Shown: one piece after another, positions 49,764 to 59,282 of the stretch
Numbering within the stretch: the first letter of the stretch is position 1
Layout: each line of letters starts with the position of its first letter
Assembly: GCA_004010275.1 (NCBI GenBank)
Contig: RBWT01000008.1
Span: 25,292-89,291, forward strand
Direction of reading: 5' to 3'
DNA from: Streptomyces huasconensis
GTDB lineage: Bacteria; Actinomycetota; Actinomycetes; Streptomycetales; Streptomycetaceae
Length of the DNA: 64,000 bases
Position numbers and translations under genes: made by a program
Notes under the pieces: generated by a model
The model's input: the letters and a program-made list of their open reading frames with translations, nothing else
What the model was told of the DNA's origin: nothing
Database searches by the model: none

Positions 49764-50072
49764 TTATCCGGCGGCGACCAGGTCCAGCAGTCCAGGGAAC
49801 CGCTCGTCCAGTTCCTCCCTGCGCAGTACGGCGGTCCTGCTGTTGCCGTGGTCGACCATGCGCAGCAGGCCCGCCTCGCGCATCACCTTGAAGTGGTGCG
49901 AGGTGGTGGACTTCGACACGGGCAACTCGAAGGAGGCGCAGGTGCGTTCGGTGCCCGCGGGCTCGCGCAGGAAGCGGGCGATCACTCCGAGGCGCAAGGG
50001 GTCGGCGAGCGCGTGCAGGACCGTGCGCAGGTCCATCTCCTCGGGGAGGGGGTGTCCGTCGTCGTCCGGCAT
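49764..50072 (-). CDS. ArsR-family winged-helix regulator
   Basis: A 102-aa protein: MDLRTVLHALADPLRLGVIARFLREPAGTERTCASFELPVSKSTTSHHFKVMREAGLL is the ArsR helix-turn-helix (recognition helix KSTTSHHFKVMREAG), then a beta wing VDHGNSRTAVLRREELDERFPGLL. It lacks the CVC metal-binding pair of ArsR/SmtB sensors, so it is not an obvious metal regulator. It lies between two MFS genes and is divergent from the one at 50180, a usual arrangement for efflux control. Confidence 0.88.
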   Translation of the reverse strand: MPDDDGHPLPEEMDLRTVLHALADPLRLGVIARFLREPAGTERTCASFELPVSKSTTSHHFKVMREAGLLRMVDHGNSRTAVLRREELDERFPGLLDLVAAG

Positions 50073-50179
50073 GGGAGGCCTCCTCGGTAGGTTCGACTTG
50101 CATCGTACCTCGTAGGCGTGCCAGGGTCAGGTTCGATCAATTCCGAACCTCATCGTCTCCTCTCGGGGGTCTCCCAGTC

Positions 50180-51618
50180 ATGCCCGGACCACAGGCACCG
50201 CTCGCGCCCGCGACACCCGCTACGGCACCACCGAAGCCGCCATGGCTTCCGCTCGCCGCGATCCTCCTCGCCGTCTTCGTCGTCCCCATGTCCATCTCCG
50301 GGACGGCGGTCGCCCTGCCCGGCATCGGCGCCGACACGGGCGCCGGACCCGCGCCCCTCCAGTGGGTGGTCAACGCCTTCAACGTCGCCTTCGCCTGCTT
50401 CACCCTCGTCTGGGGCTCCGTCGCCGACATCGTCGGCCGCGTCAGGGCCTTCGCCGCCGGCGCCGCCGTCTACGCCGTCGCCTCCCTCGCGAGCGCCCTC
50501 GCCTCCGACGTCCTCCTCCTGGACGCGGCCCGCGCCCTCGCGGGCATCGGCGGCGCGGCGATTTTCTCCTGCGGCTCCGCGATCCTGTCCACGGTGTACG
50601 AGGGTCCGGCACGCGCCAAGGCGTTCGCGCTCTTCGGCACCGTCGCGGGCGTGGGTATCGCGGTCGGCCCCTCGCTCTCCGGGGCGCTGCTCCAGACGGT
50701 GAGCTGGCGCTGGTCTTCGCCGTGCACGCGGTGGCCCTCGCCGTCGTCCTGGCCGCGGTACCGGCCATCGCCCGCTCGCTCCCGGCCACGCCCCGTCCGG
50801 CCGGCGCGCGTGTCGACATACCCGGCAGCGCCGTCTTCGTCGTCGCCATGGTGCTGCTGACCACGGCCATCGTGCAGGGCTCCCAGTGGGGCTGGGGCAG
50901 CGCGGGCGTGCTCGGGCTCTTCGCCGGGGCCGCCCTCGCGCTGGCTGTCTTCGCCGCCGTCGAGAAGCGCCGCACCCACCCCATGCTCGACCTGGGCCTG
51001 CTGCGGAACCGCCGCTTCCTGGGCCTGTGCCTGGTGCCGGTCGCCGGTTCCTTCGGCTTCGTCACGATGCTCACGTACCTGCCGAGCTACCTGACGGAGG
51101 TGACCGGCCGCGGCACAGGCGCGGCCGGGCTCCTGATGGTGCTGCTCACCGCGCCGATGCTCGTCTTCCCGCTGCTCGCCGCCACGTTGGTGGCCCGCGG
51201 TGTCCCGCCGCTCACCATCATCTACGTGAGCCTGGCCGCCCTGGTCGTCGGCGACGCCACGCTGACCCTCTTCGGGCCGGACGTGGCCGTGGCCGTCATC
51301 GCCCTGCCGATGATCGTCACCGGCGCGGGCATGGCCCTGGCCGCGGGCCTCGTCGACGGCCAGGCCCTCGCGCTCGTCGACCCCGCGAAGGCGGGCATGG
51401 CCGCGGGCTTCCTCAACACACTGCGGCTCGGCAGCGAGGCGGTGGCGGTGGCGCTGTACGGCTCGGTGCTCACCACGCTCACGGCGTCACGCTCGTACGA
51501 CGAGGCGTTCCACGCGGTGCTGTGGGGGCTGGCCGGGGTCTGCCTGGTGCTGGGCGTGGCCGTCTACGGCCTTTTGGGGTCCCAGCGCAGGTATCAGAGC
51601 AAAGCAGATCGCGGGTAG
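50180..51618 (+). CDS. MFS efflux transporter, one frameshift
   Basis: About 479 aa, 14-span type. It starts after a Pro/Ala-rich leader with WLPLAAILLAVFVVPMSISGTAVALPGIGAD and has LQWVVNAFNVAFACFTLVWGSVADIVGR. After motif C (GTVAGVGIAVGPSLSGALLQ) the frame slips near 50713. It resumes LVFAVHAVALAVVLAAVPAIA and runs to the stop at 51618. Divergent from the ArsR gene. Substrate unknown. Confidence 0.83.
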
Positions 51619-51678
51619 CCGGACGAGCCCCATTTGGTTGGTCTGATCGTTTGACCGACGTGCTGACGACCGAGCCGC

Positions 51679-52470
51679 TCACCGCGTGGGTTCGCGGTTG
51701 TAGAGCTTCCTGGCCCACAGGTAGCCGCCCAGGGAGATCAGGGCGCACCAGCCGACGGCGAGCATCGCGTTGTCGCCGATCGGGGTGCCCATCAGCAGCC
51801 CGCGAAGGGTCTCGATGAACGGGGTGAACGGCTGGTAGTCGGCGAACCATTTGAGCCCGGCGGGCATCGAGTCGGTGGGCACGAATCCGCTGCCCATCAT
51901 CGGCAGGATCATCAGCGGCGTCAGCATGTTGCTCGCGGCCGCGACGCTCTTCGCCATGAGGGCCAGCGCGACCGACAGCCAGGTGAGCGCGAAGATGATC
52001 AGTACGAGCACGCCGATCACGCCGAGCCATTCACCGAAGCCCGCGGTGGGCTCGAAGCCCATCAGCAGGGCAACACCGGTGACGATGGCCATGCTCAGCA
52101 GGGTCTGGGCGAGGCTGCCCAGCACATGGCCGGTGAGCACCGCGACCCGGGCGATGGCCATGGTGCGGAACCGGGCGACGATGCCCTCGGTCATGTCGAT
52201 GGCCACCGAGATCGCGGTGCCCTGGGCCGCGGTGGCCGCGGTCATCAGGATGACGCCGGGGACGACGTAGTTCACGTAGGTGTCCCGGCCGCCCGACGGC
52301 CCGCCGATGCCGCTGCCGAGGATGCCGCCGAGGACGTGGACGAACAGCAGCAGGAAGATCACCGGGACCCCGGCGGCGGTGAGGGTGAGCGTCGGGTAGC
52401 GCAGCATGTGCCGCAACTGGCGGCGGAGCATGGTCGCCGAGTCGGTGAAGGCATGGGTGGCGGTGCTCAT
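51679..52470 (-). CDS. ABC-2 type exporter permease (DrrB-like)
   Basis: A 263-aa membrane protein with six spans, the ABC-2 pattern. It starts LRRQLRHMLRYPTLTLTAAGVPVIFLLLFVHVLGG and has the conserved YVVPGVILMTAATAAQGTAISVAIDM and TEGIVARFRTMAIAR coupling region. The end PFTPFIETLRGLL is shared with DrrB. Its ATG overlaps the stop of the ATPase gene (ATGA), so the pair is coupled into one exporter of the daunorubicin-resistance type. Confidence 0.92.
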   Translation of the reverse strand: MSTATHAFTDSATMLRRQLRHMLRYPTLTLTAAGVPVIFLLLFVHVLGGILGSGIGGPSGGRDTYVNYVVPGVILMTAATAAQGTAISVAIDMTEGIVARFRTMAIARVAVLTGHVLGSLAQTLLSMAIVTGVALLMGFEPTAGFGEWLGVIGVLVLIIFALTWLSVALALMAKSVAAASNMLTPLMILPMMGSGFVPTDSMPAGLKWFADYQPFTPFIETLRGLLMGTPIGDNAMLAVGWCALISLGGYLWARKLYNREPTR

Positions 52471-53429
52471 CGGGCGGGCTCCTGGTCCACGGCGGGGTTG
52501 CCGGTCAGCGCGAGAAAGACGTCGTCGAGATCCGGGGTGTGGACCTGGAGTTCGTCCACGGTGAGCGAGGCGCGATCGAGCCGGTCAAGGAGGGCGCGCA
52601 ACGACCGGACGTCCCCCTGGCCTGCGACCTGCAAGGTGAGCGCCTCATCGTCGCGGGACACCACGTCCAGGTACCGGGCCGCGTAGTCGTGGCCACGGGC
52701 GTCGGGGAACCGCAGCGTGATGTGGCCGCCGCCGACCTGCCGCTTGAGTTCCTCTGCCGTGCCCTGGGCGACGAGCTTTCCCTGGTGCAGCACCGCGATC
52801 CGGTCGGCGAGCCGGTCGGCCTCGTCGAGGTACTGGGTGGTGAGGAGGACCGTGACGCCTTCGTCGGTCACCAGACGGCGGATGATCTCCCACATGGTCC
52901 GCCTGCTGCGCGGGTCCAGCCCGGTGGTCGGCTCGTCCAGGAAGATCACCCGGGGGCGGCCGACCAGCGTCATCGCCAGGTCCAGGCGGCGGCGCATCCC
53001 ACCGGAGTACATCACCGCGGGCTTGCGGGCCGCGTCCACCAGGTCGAACCGCGCCAGCAGATCGCTGGCGCACTGCCGCCGTTCCCGGCGGGGCAGGTGG
53101 TGCAGGTCGGCCATCAGCAGCAGGTTCTCCTCGCCGGTGAGGAAGCCGTCCACCGCGGAGAACTGGCCGGTGACGCCGATCGCGGCACGGACCGCGTCGG
53201 GCTCCCGGACCACGTCGTGGCCGGCGACCCGCATCTCCCCGGCGTCGGCGCGGATGAGCGTGGTCAGGATCTGCACCATGGTGGTCTTGCCCGCACCGTT
53301 CGGGCCGAGCAGCGCGAAGACCGATCCCGCGGGAATGTCGAGGTCGATGCCGCTCAGCACCACGTGGTCGCCGTACGCCTTGCGTACCGCGGTCGCCGAG
53401 AGGGCGGGGGGACCGAGGTTGGTGGTCAT
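52467..53429 (-). CDS. ABC exporter ATP-binding subunit (DrrA-like)
   Basis: A 320-aa ATPase. Walker A is LLGPNGAGKTTMVQIL, the Q-loop GVTGQFSAVDGFLTGEENL, the signature YSGGMRRRLDLAMTL, Walker B RVIFLDEPTTGLDP, and the switch His is replaced by Gln in LLTTQYLDEADRLADRI as in DrrA. The C-terminal extension (LTVDELQVHTPDLDDVFLALTG) is typical of the DrrA group. ATG 53429 is taken; TTG 53447 is in frame but lacks a ribosome site. Divergent from the regulator at 53639 across TGCAAC repeats, which likely control it. Confidence 0.92.
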   Translation of the reverse strand: MTTNLGPPALSATAVRKAYGDHVVLSGIDLDIPAGSVFALLGPNGAGKTTMVQILTTLIRADAGEMRVAGHDVVREPDAVRAAIGVTGQFSAVDGFLTGEENLLLMADLHHLPRRERRQCASDLLARFDLVDAARKPAVMYSGGMRRRLDLAMTLVGRPRVIFLDEPTTGLDPRSRRTMWEIIRRLVTDEGVTVLLTTQYLDEADRLADRIAVLHQGKLVAQGTAEELKRQVGGGHITLRFPDARGHDYAARYLDVVSRDDEALTLQVAGQGDVRSLRALLDRLDRASLTVDELQVHTPDLDDVFLALTGNPAVDQEPAR

Positions 53430-53485
53430 GGGATTCGCTTCCGTCAAGGAGCTTCAGCCGGCCTTCAGGACTCAGTAATAGTTGC

Positions 53486-53602
53486 GTTGCATACACAGTT
53501 CGGTCAATCATCATTACGTGAAGCAGCGACGTATGCGCAGGTAAGCGCGGTGAATCGTTGCATGATGGATGTCGGGTAATGCAACGGAAGGGCGTTGCAT
53601 TA
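53486..53602. promoter_or_regulatory. Operator array: repeated GTTGCAT half-sites with a 9-8-9 perfect inverted repeat
   Basis: GTTGCAT occurs at 53486, 53557 and 53594, and its complement ATGCAAC at 53579. The last two form TAATGCAAC (53577-53585), 8 bases, GTTGCATTA (53594-53602), a perfect inverted repeat. The array fills the gap between the divergent exporter and regulator genes and is probably bound by the regulator at 53639. Confidence 0.75.
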
Positions 53603-53638
53603 AGCTGATCCGGACGTCGAACAGTGGAGGACGCCCCC

Positions 53639-54373
53639 ATGCCCGGCGACCGACTCACGCTCCAGGACCGGCAGCAGATCGCCGCGGGGCTGCGCGAGGG
53701 ACTGACGTACGCCGCCATCGGCCGCCGCGTCGGGCGGCCGACTTCGACGGTCACGCGCGAGGTGATGCGCAATGGCGGGCCGCGCGGCTACCACGCCGAG
53801 GCGGCGCACCAAGGGGGCGCAGGGCGCGCGCGCCGGCGCAGGACCCTTGCGCAGGCGACCTCACCAGGAAGGGCCGACCTCGGCGGGCGCGATGCGCGGA
53901 TCGTGGACGAGGTGGACGCGCAGAGCGTGGAGCTGATGATTCAGGCCGGGCTCCCGCAGATGATGGCCAGGGTGCTCGCCGCGCTGTTCACCACCGACAG
54001 CGGCAGCCTCACCTCCGTGGAACTCGTACGACGCCTGCGGGTCAGTCCCGCCTCCATCTCCAAGGCCATCGGCTACCTGGAGAACCAGGCATTCATCAAG
54101 CGCGAGCGTGACCCCCGCAGCCGCGCCGAGCGCTACGTCATCGAAGACAGCGCGGTGTTCACATCCATCATGGCCAGCGCGCGCAACCAGACCCGGATCG
54201 CCGAAGCCTGCGCGACCGGAGCGCGGAAGCTGGGCGTCACCACGCCTGCCGGTGCCCGACTGGAGAACACGAGCCAGTTCCTCCGCCACGTCATCGACGA
54301 CCTGGTCCGCTCAGCCGAGCATTGGCACAAGGTCTACTCCACCCGCCCTCAACAATCATCCGCGACCGACTGA
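53639..54373 (+). CDS. GbsR/MarR-like regulator with an extra N-terminal IS30-type HTH
   Basis: A 244-aa protein. Residues about 5-45 (RLTLQDRQQIAAGLREGLTYAAIGRRVGRPTSTVTREV) match the HTH_38 domain at the front of IS30-family transposases. A basic linker follows, then a GbsR/MarR-type winged helix (MMARVLAALFTTDSGSLTSVELVRRLRVSPASISKAIGYLE ... RERDPRSRAERYVI) and a helical end. No DDE catalytic domain is present, so it is a regulator and not a transposase. ATG 53639 has GGAGG 8 bases upstream. It faces the DrrAB-like exporter across the TGCAAC array. Confidence 0.85.
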   Translation: MPGDRLTLQDRQQIAAGLREGLTYAAIGRRVGRPTSTVTREVMRNGGPRGYHAEAAHQGGAGRARRRRTLAQATSPGRADLGGRDARIVDEVDAQSVELMIQAGLPQMMARVLAALFTTDSGSLTSVELVRRLRVSPASISKAIGYLENQAFIKRERDPRSRAERYVIEDSAVFTSIMASARNQTRIAEACATGARKLGVTTPAGARLENTSQFLRHVIDDLVRSAEHWHKVYSTRPQQSSATD

Positions 54374-54420
54374 GCGCGACCCGTATGGCGAGGTCCTTTC
54401 GGGGAGGCAACCTCGGTGTG

Positions 54421-55381
54421 TCACGGAGACGCCAGGTCGTCCGGCCCGGGGGTCCGCCGATTCCGTACGAGCCCTACGGGAGCCGGCAGTTGGCCCGCGA
54501 CGATCGCGGCGAGGGACAGCGCGAACCCCAGGAGCTGGACGGGGCCGAGCGTCTGGCCGAGCACGACGGCGCCGAGCACCGCGGCGACCAACGGTGAGAG
54601 GAGGACGAGAACCGCCACCGAGGCGACCGGCAGGGTGGTGATGCCGCGGAACCACAGGACGTACGCGATCAGTCCCCCCACCAGGCCGAGCCACAGGTAC
54701 CCGAGCACGGCGGGCAGGTCGACCGCGGGAGGCGCCCCCTCGGCGAGGAAGGTGACCGGCATCAGGAAGACGCCCCCGGCGGTGAGCTGCCACCCGGCGA
54801 AAGCCATGGGCCCGGCCTCGGCGGGCCGCCCCCAGCGCTTGGTGAGCGTCACCCCGAGCGCCATCGAGGCCGCGCTCGCCAGGCCCGCCACGACCCCGGC
54901 CATGTCGAGCGCCGCGTCCGGCCCGATCACCACCAGACCGACACCGACGACGCCCACCGCGCCCCAGGCGAGGCGCCACCCGGACAGGGCCTCGCTCAGG
55001 ACCGCCACAGAGCAGGACGGCGACGACGAGCGGCTGGATCGCCGCCAGCGTGGCCGCGACGCCACCCGGCAGCCGCTCGGCCGCGACGAACAGCAGCGGG
55101 AAGCAGAGCCCGATGTTCAACACCCCGAGCACCGCCGCCTTCCCCCACCACGTGCCGCGCGGCAGCGTCCGGGTGAGGGCCAGGGCGATCAGACCGGCGG
55201 GCAGGGCGCGCAGCAGCCCCGCGAACAGCGGGTGCCCCCGCGGGAGGAACTCGGTGGTGACGACATACGTCGTACCCCACACCACGGGGGTGACCGCCGT
55301 CAGGAACGTGCGCGGCAGGTCACCACGGGGGACACCGCTGCTCGCGCCGCCAACACCCCTTGATATCGCTGGACTTGTCAT
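54421..55381 (-). CDS. DMT-family (EamA) permease, one frameshift
   Basis: A ten-span drug/metabolite transporter of about 320 aa. The first EamA half starts TAVTPVVWGTTYVVTTEFLPRGHPLFAGLLRALPAG and runs to LAAIQPLVVAVLL. The frame slips near 55008. The second half (SEALSGWRLAWGAVGVVGVGLVVIGP ... GLVGGLIAYVLWFRGI ... LLSPLVAAVLGAVVLGQTL) is in the next frame and ends at 54421. Exports or imports small metabolites; no clue to substrate. Confidence 0.82.
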
Positions 55382-55587
55382 GCCTCGGAGTCTCGCCGCG
55401 GGCCGATCGATGAGTCCAACACATGTTTTTCACGCCACCGATCGCGATGTCAGATCGATGACCGCGGCCAAGGGTATGGACTTGGCCGCGCCCTCTCCCT
55501 ACGCTCTGCCGCGCACCGAATGAGAGCGCTCTCAGCAACGTAACCCTGTTCCGCCCCCGCCCCGTTGGAACGACGAGAGGTCCCCCA

Positions 55588-56744
55588 GTGAGACGCGTAA
55601 CCGGAGCACGCCTCGCCCTGTCCGCCCTGCTCGCGTCGGCCACCTGCGCCGCCACGGGCCTCGCCCCCACCGCAGCGGCCGACTCCCACCCCGCGCCCCG
55701 GCCGCCCGCCTCCGCCGCTCTCCTCGACGCCATGCGCCGCGACCTCGGGCCTGACACCCGCCGCCGCGCGCGAGCGCTCGCCGACGAGCGGCGGGCCGGC
55801 AAGGCCAGCGCGCGGCACGGAAGGCGGCCGGCCCGGCGTTCGGCGGCGCCTGGTTCGACGCGAGCCGCGGTCGGCTCACCGTCGCCGTGACCGAGCGGCA
55901 GGCCGCCTCGGACGTACGCCGGGCCGCCGGGGGAGTCGACGTCCGGCTCGTCAAGCACAGCGCCGCCGCCCTGGACGCGGCGAAGACACGTATCGACAAG
56001 TTCAAGGCACCGTCAGACGTGGCCAGTTGGCGGTCGACCCGCGGGCCAATCGCGTCATCGTCGATGTCGTCGCCGGTCACCGGGGCGACAACGATGTCTC
56101 GGCGTTCCTGCGGCGTGCCCGCGCCACCGCGCCCGTACGCGTCGACACGGTCCCCGAGGCGCTCGCGCACCTACGCCGCCGGAACCGTCGGAGGCGACCC
56201 GTACTACACCGGCAACGTCCGCTGCTCCATCGGCTTCTCCGTCCACGGCGGCTTCGTCACGGCCGGGCACTGCGGCCGGGCGGGCGCGGCGGTGCGCGGC
56301 TGGGACGGCTCCGCCATCGGCACCTTCCAGGGCTCGTCGTTCCCCGACAACGACTACGCGTGGGTGTCCGTCGGCAACGGCTGGTGGACCGTGCCGGTCG
56401 TACTCGGCTGGGGCACCGTCCCCGACCAGCTGGTGCGCGGCTCGGCGGAGGCGCCGGTCGGGGCGTCGATCTGCCGTTCCGGTTCCACCACGAAGTGGCG
56501 CTGCGGCCGGCTCCTCGCCAAGAACGAGACCGTCAACTACTCCGACGGCAGAGTCGTCCACCAGCTGACCAAGACCAGCGTCTGCGCCGAGGGCGGCGAC
56601 TCGGGCGGCTCGTTCATCAGCGGCGACCAGGCGCAGGGCGTGACATCCGGCGGCTGGGGCAACTGCGGCAGCGGCGGCGAGACGTGGTACCAGCCGGTGA
56701 ACGAGATCCTCCAGCGGTACGGGCTGCGGCTGCACACGTCCTGA
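55588..56744 (+). CDS. Secreted S1 serine protease precursor (streptogrisin/alpha-lytic type), frameshifts in the propeptide
   Basis: GTG 55588 starts a signal peptide (MRRVTGARLALSALLASATCAATGLAPTAAA). A propeptide follows whose frame slips about three times between 55835 and 56170; the prodomain signature VDPRANRVIVDVV lies in another frame there. The mature chymotrypsin-fold domain is clean: His in VTAGHCG (56268), Asp in PDNDYAW (56352), Ser in EGGDSGGSF (56601), with cysteine pairs around His and Ser as in streptogrisins. The propeptide folds the enzyme and is then removed outside the cell. If the frameshifts were real no active enzyme would form. Confidence 0.85.
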
Positions 56745-56785
56745 CCCGCCGGCCGGCGGCGGGCAGTCCCGGGCGGCCCGCGACC

Positions 56786-56807
56786 GGTGACCGGCCGCCC
56801 GGTCACC
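56786..56807. terminator. Hairpin between convergent protease and P450 genes
   Basis: GGTGACCGG (56786-56794), loop CCGC, CCGGTCACC (56799-56807): a perfect 9-bp stem in a 69-base gap between two convergent stops. Confidence 0.65.
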
Positions 56808-56813
56808 GTGACG

Positions 56814-58009
56814 TCACAGTTTCACCGGAAGCTCCTTCGGGAGACGCTTGATCATCCCCCAGCTCCAGGTCAACTCCGAGGCCGGGATGGCCAGTACGAG
56901 CTTGGGCAGCCGGGCCAGCAGCGTCTCCAGGCCGATGTGGGCGTGCAGCCGGTTGAGACTGGTGGCCGGGCAGTAATGCGCGCCGCCGCCGAAGGTCAGG
57001 TGGGGGTTGGCGGCGCGGTCGATGTCCAGGCGCGCCGGCTCGGGGAACACCTCGGGGTCGTGGTTGGCGCCCTCGACGCAGACCAGTACGAGGGAACCGG
57101 CGGCCACATCGGTGTCACCGAGCCGCACGTCCTCCGTCGCCAGGCGGGGCAGGCCGTCGCCGATCGAGAGGTTGCGGCGGTACAGCTCCTCGATGGCCCG
57201 CGGCATGAGCGCGGGCGTCTCGCGGAGCCGGGTCGTCTGCTCCTGGTCGCGGGCCAGGAGCATGATGGCGTGGCCCAGGAACGCCGCGAGGCTCTCGTAC
57301 CCGGCGACCAGCATGTTGCAACCGACATCGCAGAGCTGTGTCACCGTCAGCTCGTCTTCCGGCCGGTCCTCGCGGAGCGCCGCGAGGCGGGGCAGCAGTC
57401 CGGCGCCCGGCGGCGGTCCGGGCGCAGGGCCGTGGCCATGACGGCGCGCAGTTCCTCCCAGTTGCGGGCGGCTTCGGCGGGCGTGTGAGCGCTGGTCCCC
57501 ATGGCCACGTCGCAGCGCGCCGCCAACGCCGTTTCGTCGGCGTCGCGCAGGCCGAGGATCTCCGTCATCAGGCGCATCGAGAGCGGTGAGGCGTAACCGG
57601 CCCAGAGGTCGACCGGGCTGCCGCCCGCCATGGCCTTGTCGATCAGCGCCTCCGCGGTCGCCCGCAGGAAGTGCGTCAACTCCTCGTTCTTGCGCGGGGA
57701 AAGGGACTTCATCACCTCGTCGCGCAGCCCGGCGCTGGTGATGTTCGCCATGTTGCTCACCGCGTCCGGCGGGAACGCGCGCGCGTACTGCTGGGGCACG
57801 CCGTCGTCGGCGGTCGCGTACAGGCTGAAGCGGGGGTCGGTGAGCACCTGGTGGCAGAGTTCGTGGGAGGTGACCAGCCACGCCTCGTCACCGGCCAGGG
57901 TGATGACCCGGGCCACCGGCCGGTTCCTGCGCAACCAGTCGCACTCGACCGGTACCTCGTCACCACGCCGGCTGAACGGGAAACGCAGCGGGAGTTCGTC
58001 GCTGTTCAT
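56814..58009 (-). CDS. Cytochrome P450 of the cyclodipeptide cluster, one frameshift
   Basis: About 398 aa. It starts MNSDELPLRFPFSRRGDEVPVECDWLRRNRPV. The frame slips near 57418 and continues EDELTVTQLCDVGCNMLVAGYESLAAFLGHAI (I-helix, with AGYES in place of AGxET). K-helix ExxR is in IEELYRR, and the heme loop is FGGGAHYCPATSLNRLHAHI with its cysteine. ATG overlaps the stop of the cyclodipeptide synthase (ATGA at 58006-58009), so it is coupled to it and most likely oxidises the cyclodipeptide or its dehydro form. Confidence 0.87.
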
Positions 58010-58719
58010 CGGGGGAGATGCCTTTCCTTGAGCAGAATGTGGCCTTGCCCGGCGGTGGCACGCAGCACGCTGCGGCCGGTGTAGAGGAGGTCCGCGAAAT
58101 CGACGGGCGCGTGGTAACTGATCGTGGAGGTCGGCACATCGAGGATGCTCGGGGTGTCGACGAAGAAGGGCAGTTCGGCGACCAGGTACTCCATGGCCAG
58201 GGTGACTCTGTCGTCCGTGGCGCACGTGCCGTCGCGCGCCGCCGCGTTCAGGGAGCGGCGGGTCATCTCGAAGCAGACGCGGTGCAACTCCTTGTCCTCG
58301 GCGAGCGCGTTCTCCGCTCTGGTACGCAGCTCCCGGTAGGCGTCGCGTTCCGACAGGTCCGAGAGCAGGTGAGTGTGCTGCCGCGCCACCGCCACGTCAC
58401 TCCGCTCCCACGCCCGGCGGATTCTGCGCAGTACGCCGGACACCTCTTTGCGGACCTTCCGGGCAGCGGTCTCCTCGGGATATCCGAGCGCCCGGTAGGT
58501 GAACACCAGGCTGCTGTCCGGGCACACCACGTCCACGCGCCGGAATGTGGCGTGCCCCCATCGCATCAGTCGCGCGAGGTTGGAGATGCTGAAATAGCTG
58601 TTGCCGGGGCTGACTCCGATGAGCAGATGGTCGCCGAGGTCGAAGACGCGCTGACAGTTCGGGGTGTGGGGGATTACCTCGAATTCCGAGGAGACGGACA
58701 CGTGTGAGGAGAGGGTCAT
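58006..58719 (-). CDS. tRNA-dependent cyclodipeptide synthase (AlbC family, NYH subtype)
   Basis: A 237-aa enzyme that joins two aminoacyl-tRNA amino acids into a diketopiperazine. With ATG 58719, the conserved residues fall at the AlbC numbers: Gly35, nucleophile Ser37 and Asn40 in LLIGVSPGNSYFS. The AMEYLVAELPFF segment holds the equivalents of Tyr178 and Glu182, and ISYHAP the Tyr202-His203 pair. Asn40 with Tyr-His places it in the NYH subfamily. Basic helices (ARKVRKEVSGVLRRIRRAW) fit tRNA binding. Product amino acids cannot be read by eye. It lies between the AlbB-like and P450 genes on one strand. Confidence 0.94.
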   Translation of the reverse strand: MTLSSHVSVSSEFEVIPHTPNCQRVFDLGDHLLIGVSPGNSYFSISNLARLMRWGHATFRRVDVVCPDSSLVFTYRALGYPEETAARKVRKEVSGVLRRIRRAWERSDVAVARQHTHLLSDLSERDAYRELRTRAENALAEDKELHRVCFEMTRRSLNAAARDGTCATDDRVTLAMEYLVAELPFFVDTPSILDVPTSTISYHAPVDFADLLYTGRSVLRATAGQGHILLKERHLPR

Positions 58720-58857
58720 ACAGAACTTTCCACTCGTGGCGGGCGAGGGCATGCCGGAAACCGGAAAACCGGAGAGCAGAAGATCCGGGCAGCCGGACAG
58801 CCGGGAATTCCGAAACACTAAAAAAGCCGGAAAGCTGGAAAAGTGGCGCAGATCGCC
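58720..58857. repeat. Degenerate CCGG-rich repeats between albB-like and cyclodipeptide synthase genes
   Basis: This 138-base spacer has irregular repeats of CCGGAAA and GCCGG (six or more CCGG units) and an A6 run near 58820. It holds no ORF on the operon strand and no clear ribosome site except GGAAAG before the synthase ATG. It could form alternative mRNA hairpins. Confidence 0.5.
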
Positions 58858-59282
58858 TTAGACGGCCGTTTCCTCGGAGTCCGAGTCCGAGTCCGAGTCC
58901 GAGGCCGAGGCCGAGCCCGAGTTCGCGTCAAGGTCCGGGTCAAGGTCCGGGGCAGGGTCCGGGTCCGCGCCCATCGCCCTCAGGCCGTCCGCCATCTCCA
59001 ACGCGAGGCTTTCCAGCAGCTCGGCGAAGTCCATGTTCTCGATGGGTGCGAAGAGAGCCGCGTCGATCTGCTGCCGGACGTTCACCAGCGCGGAGTTGTG
59101 GACCCCTCCGCTCTCCAGGATGCGCAACGTCCGACGGGCCGCGTCCAGGAATCTGAAGGGGCCGTACGACGGCGGCTGGTACGGCAGACCGATCCCGCTG
59201 CTGACGAGGAACGCGGTCGGAGGACGGCGATGTCCTCAGCCGATCCGGGCGGGAGGGCGGGTGACTTTCCCCCATCGCTCAT
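58858..59282 (-). CDS. AlbB-like cyclic dipeptide oxidase small subunit with acidic tail, one frameshift
   Basis: About 141 aa. It probably starts at ATG 59282 inside the end of the nitroreductase gene (MSDGGKSPALPPGSAEDIAVLR). After a one-base slip near 59217 it continues TAFLVSSGIGLPYQPPSYGPFRFLDAARRTLRILESGG and VRQQIDAALFAPIENMDFAELLESLA. This pattern of a small protein overlapping an AlbA-like gene, and its sequence style, match AlbB, which forms the filamentous oxidase with AlbA. The last 35 residues are an Asp/Ser/Glu-rich low-complexity tail (DPDPAPDLDPDLD, then SDSDSDSDSEE), which is longer than in AlbB of S. noursei as I recall it. The start and slip position are my reconstruction. 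Confidence 0.75.
58870..58960. repeat. GAGTCC/GGGTCC hexamer repeats
   Basis: On the plus strand GAGTCCGAGTCC units, then GAGGCCGAGGCC and GTCAAGGTCCGG units, repeat in tandem. They encode the acidic tail of the AlbB-like protein. Confidence 0.8.

Noticed and set aside
53639..53800. Remnant of an IS30 transposase
   Set aside because: The HTH_38-like start is fused in frame to a complete winged-helix regulator, with no DDE domain and no inverted ends.
58862..58960. CRISPR-like repeat array
   Set aside because: The units are 6-12 bases, contiguous and in frame. They code an acidic protein tail, and there are no spacers.
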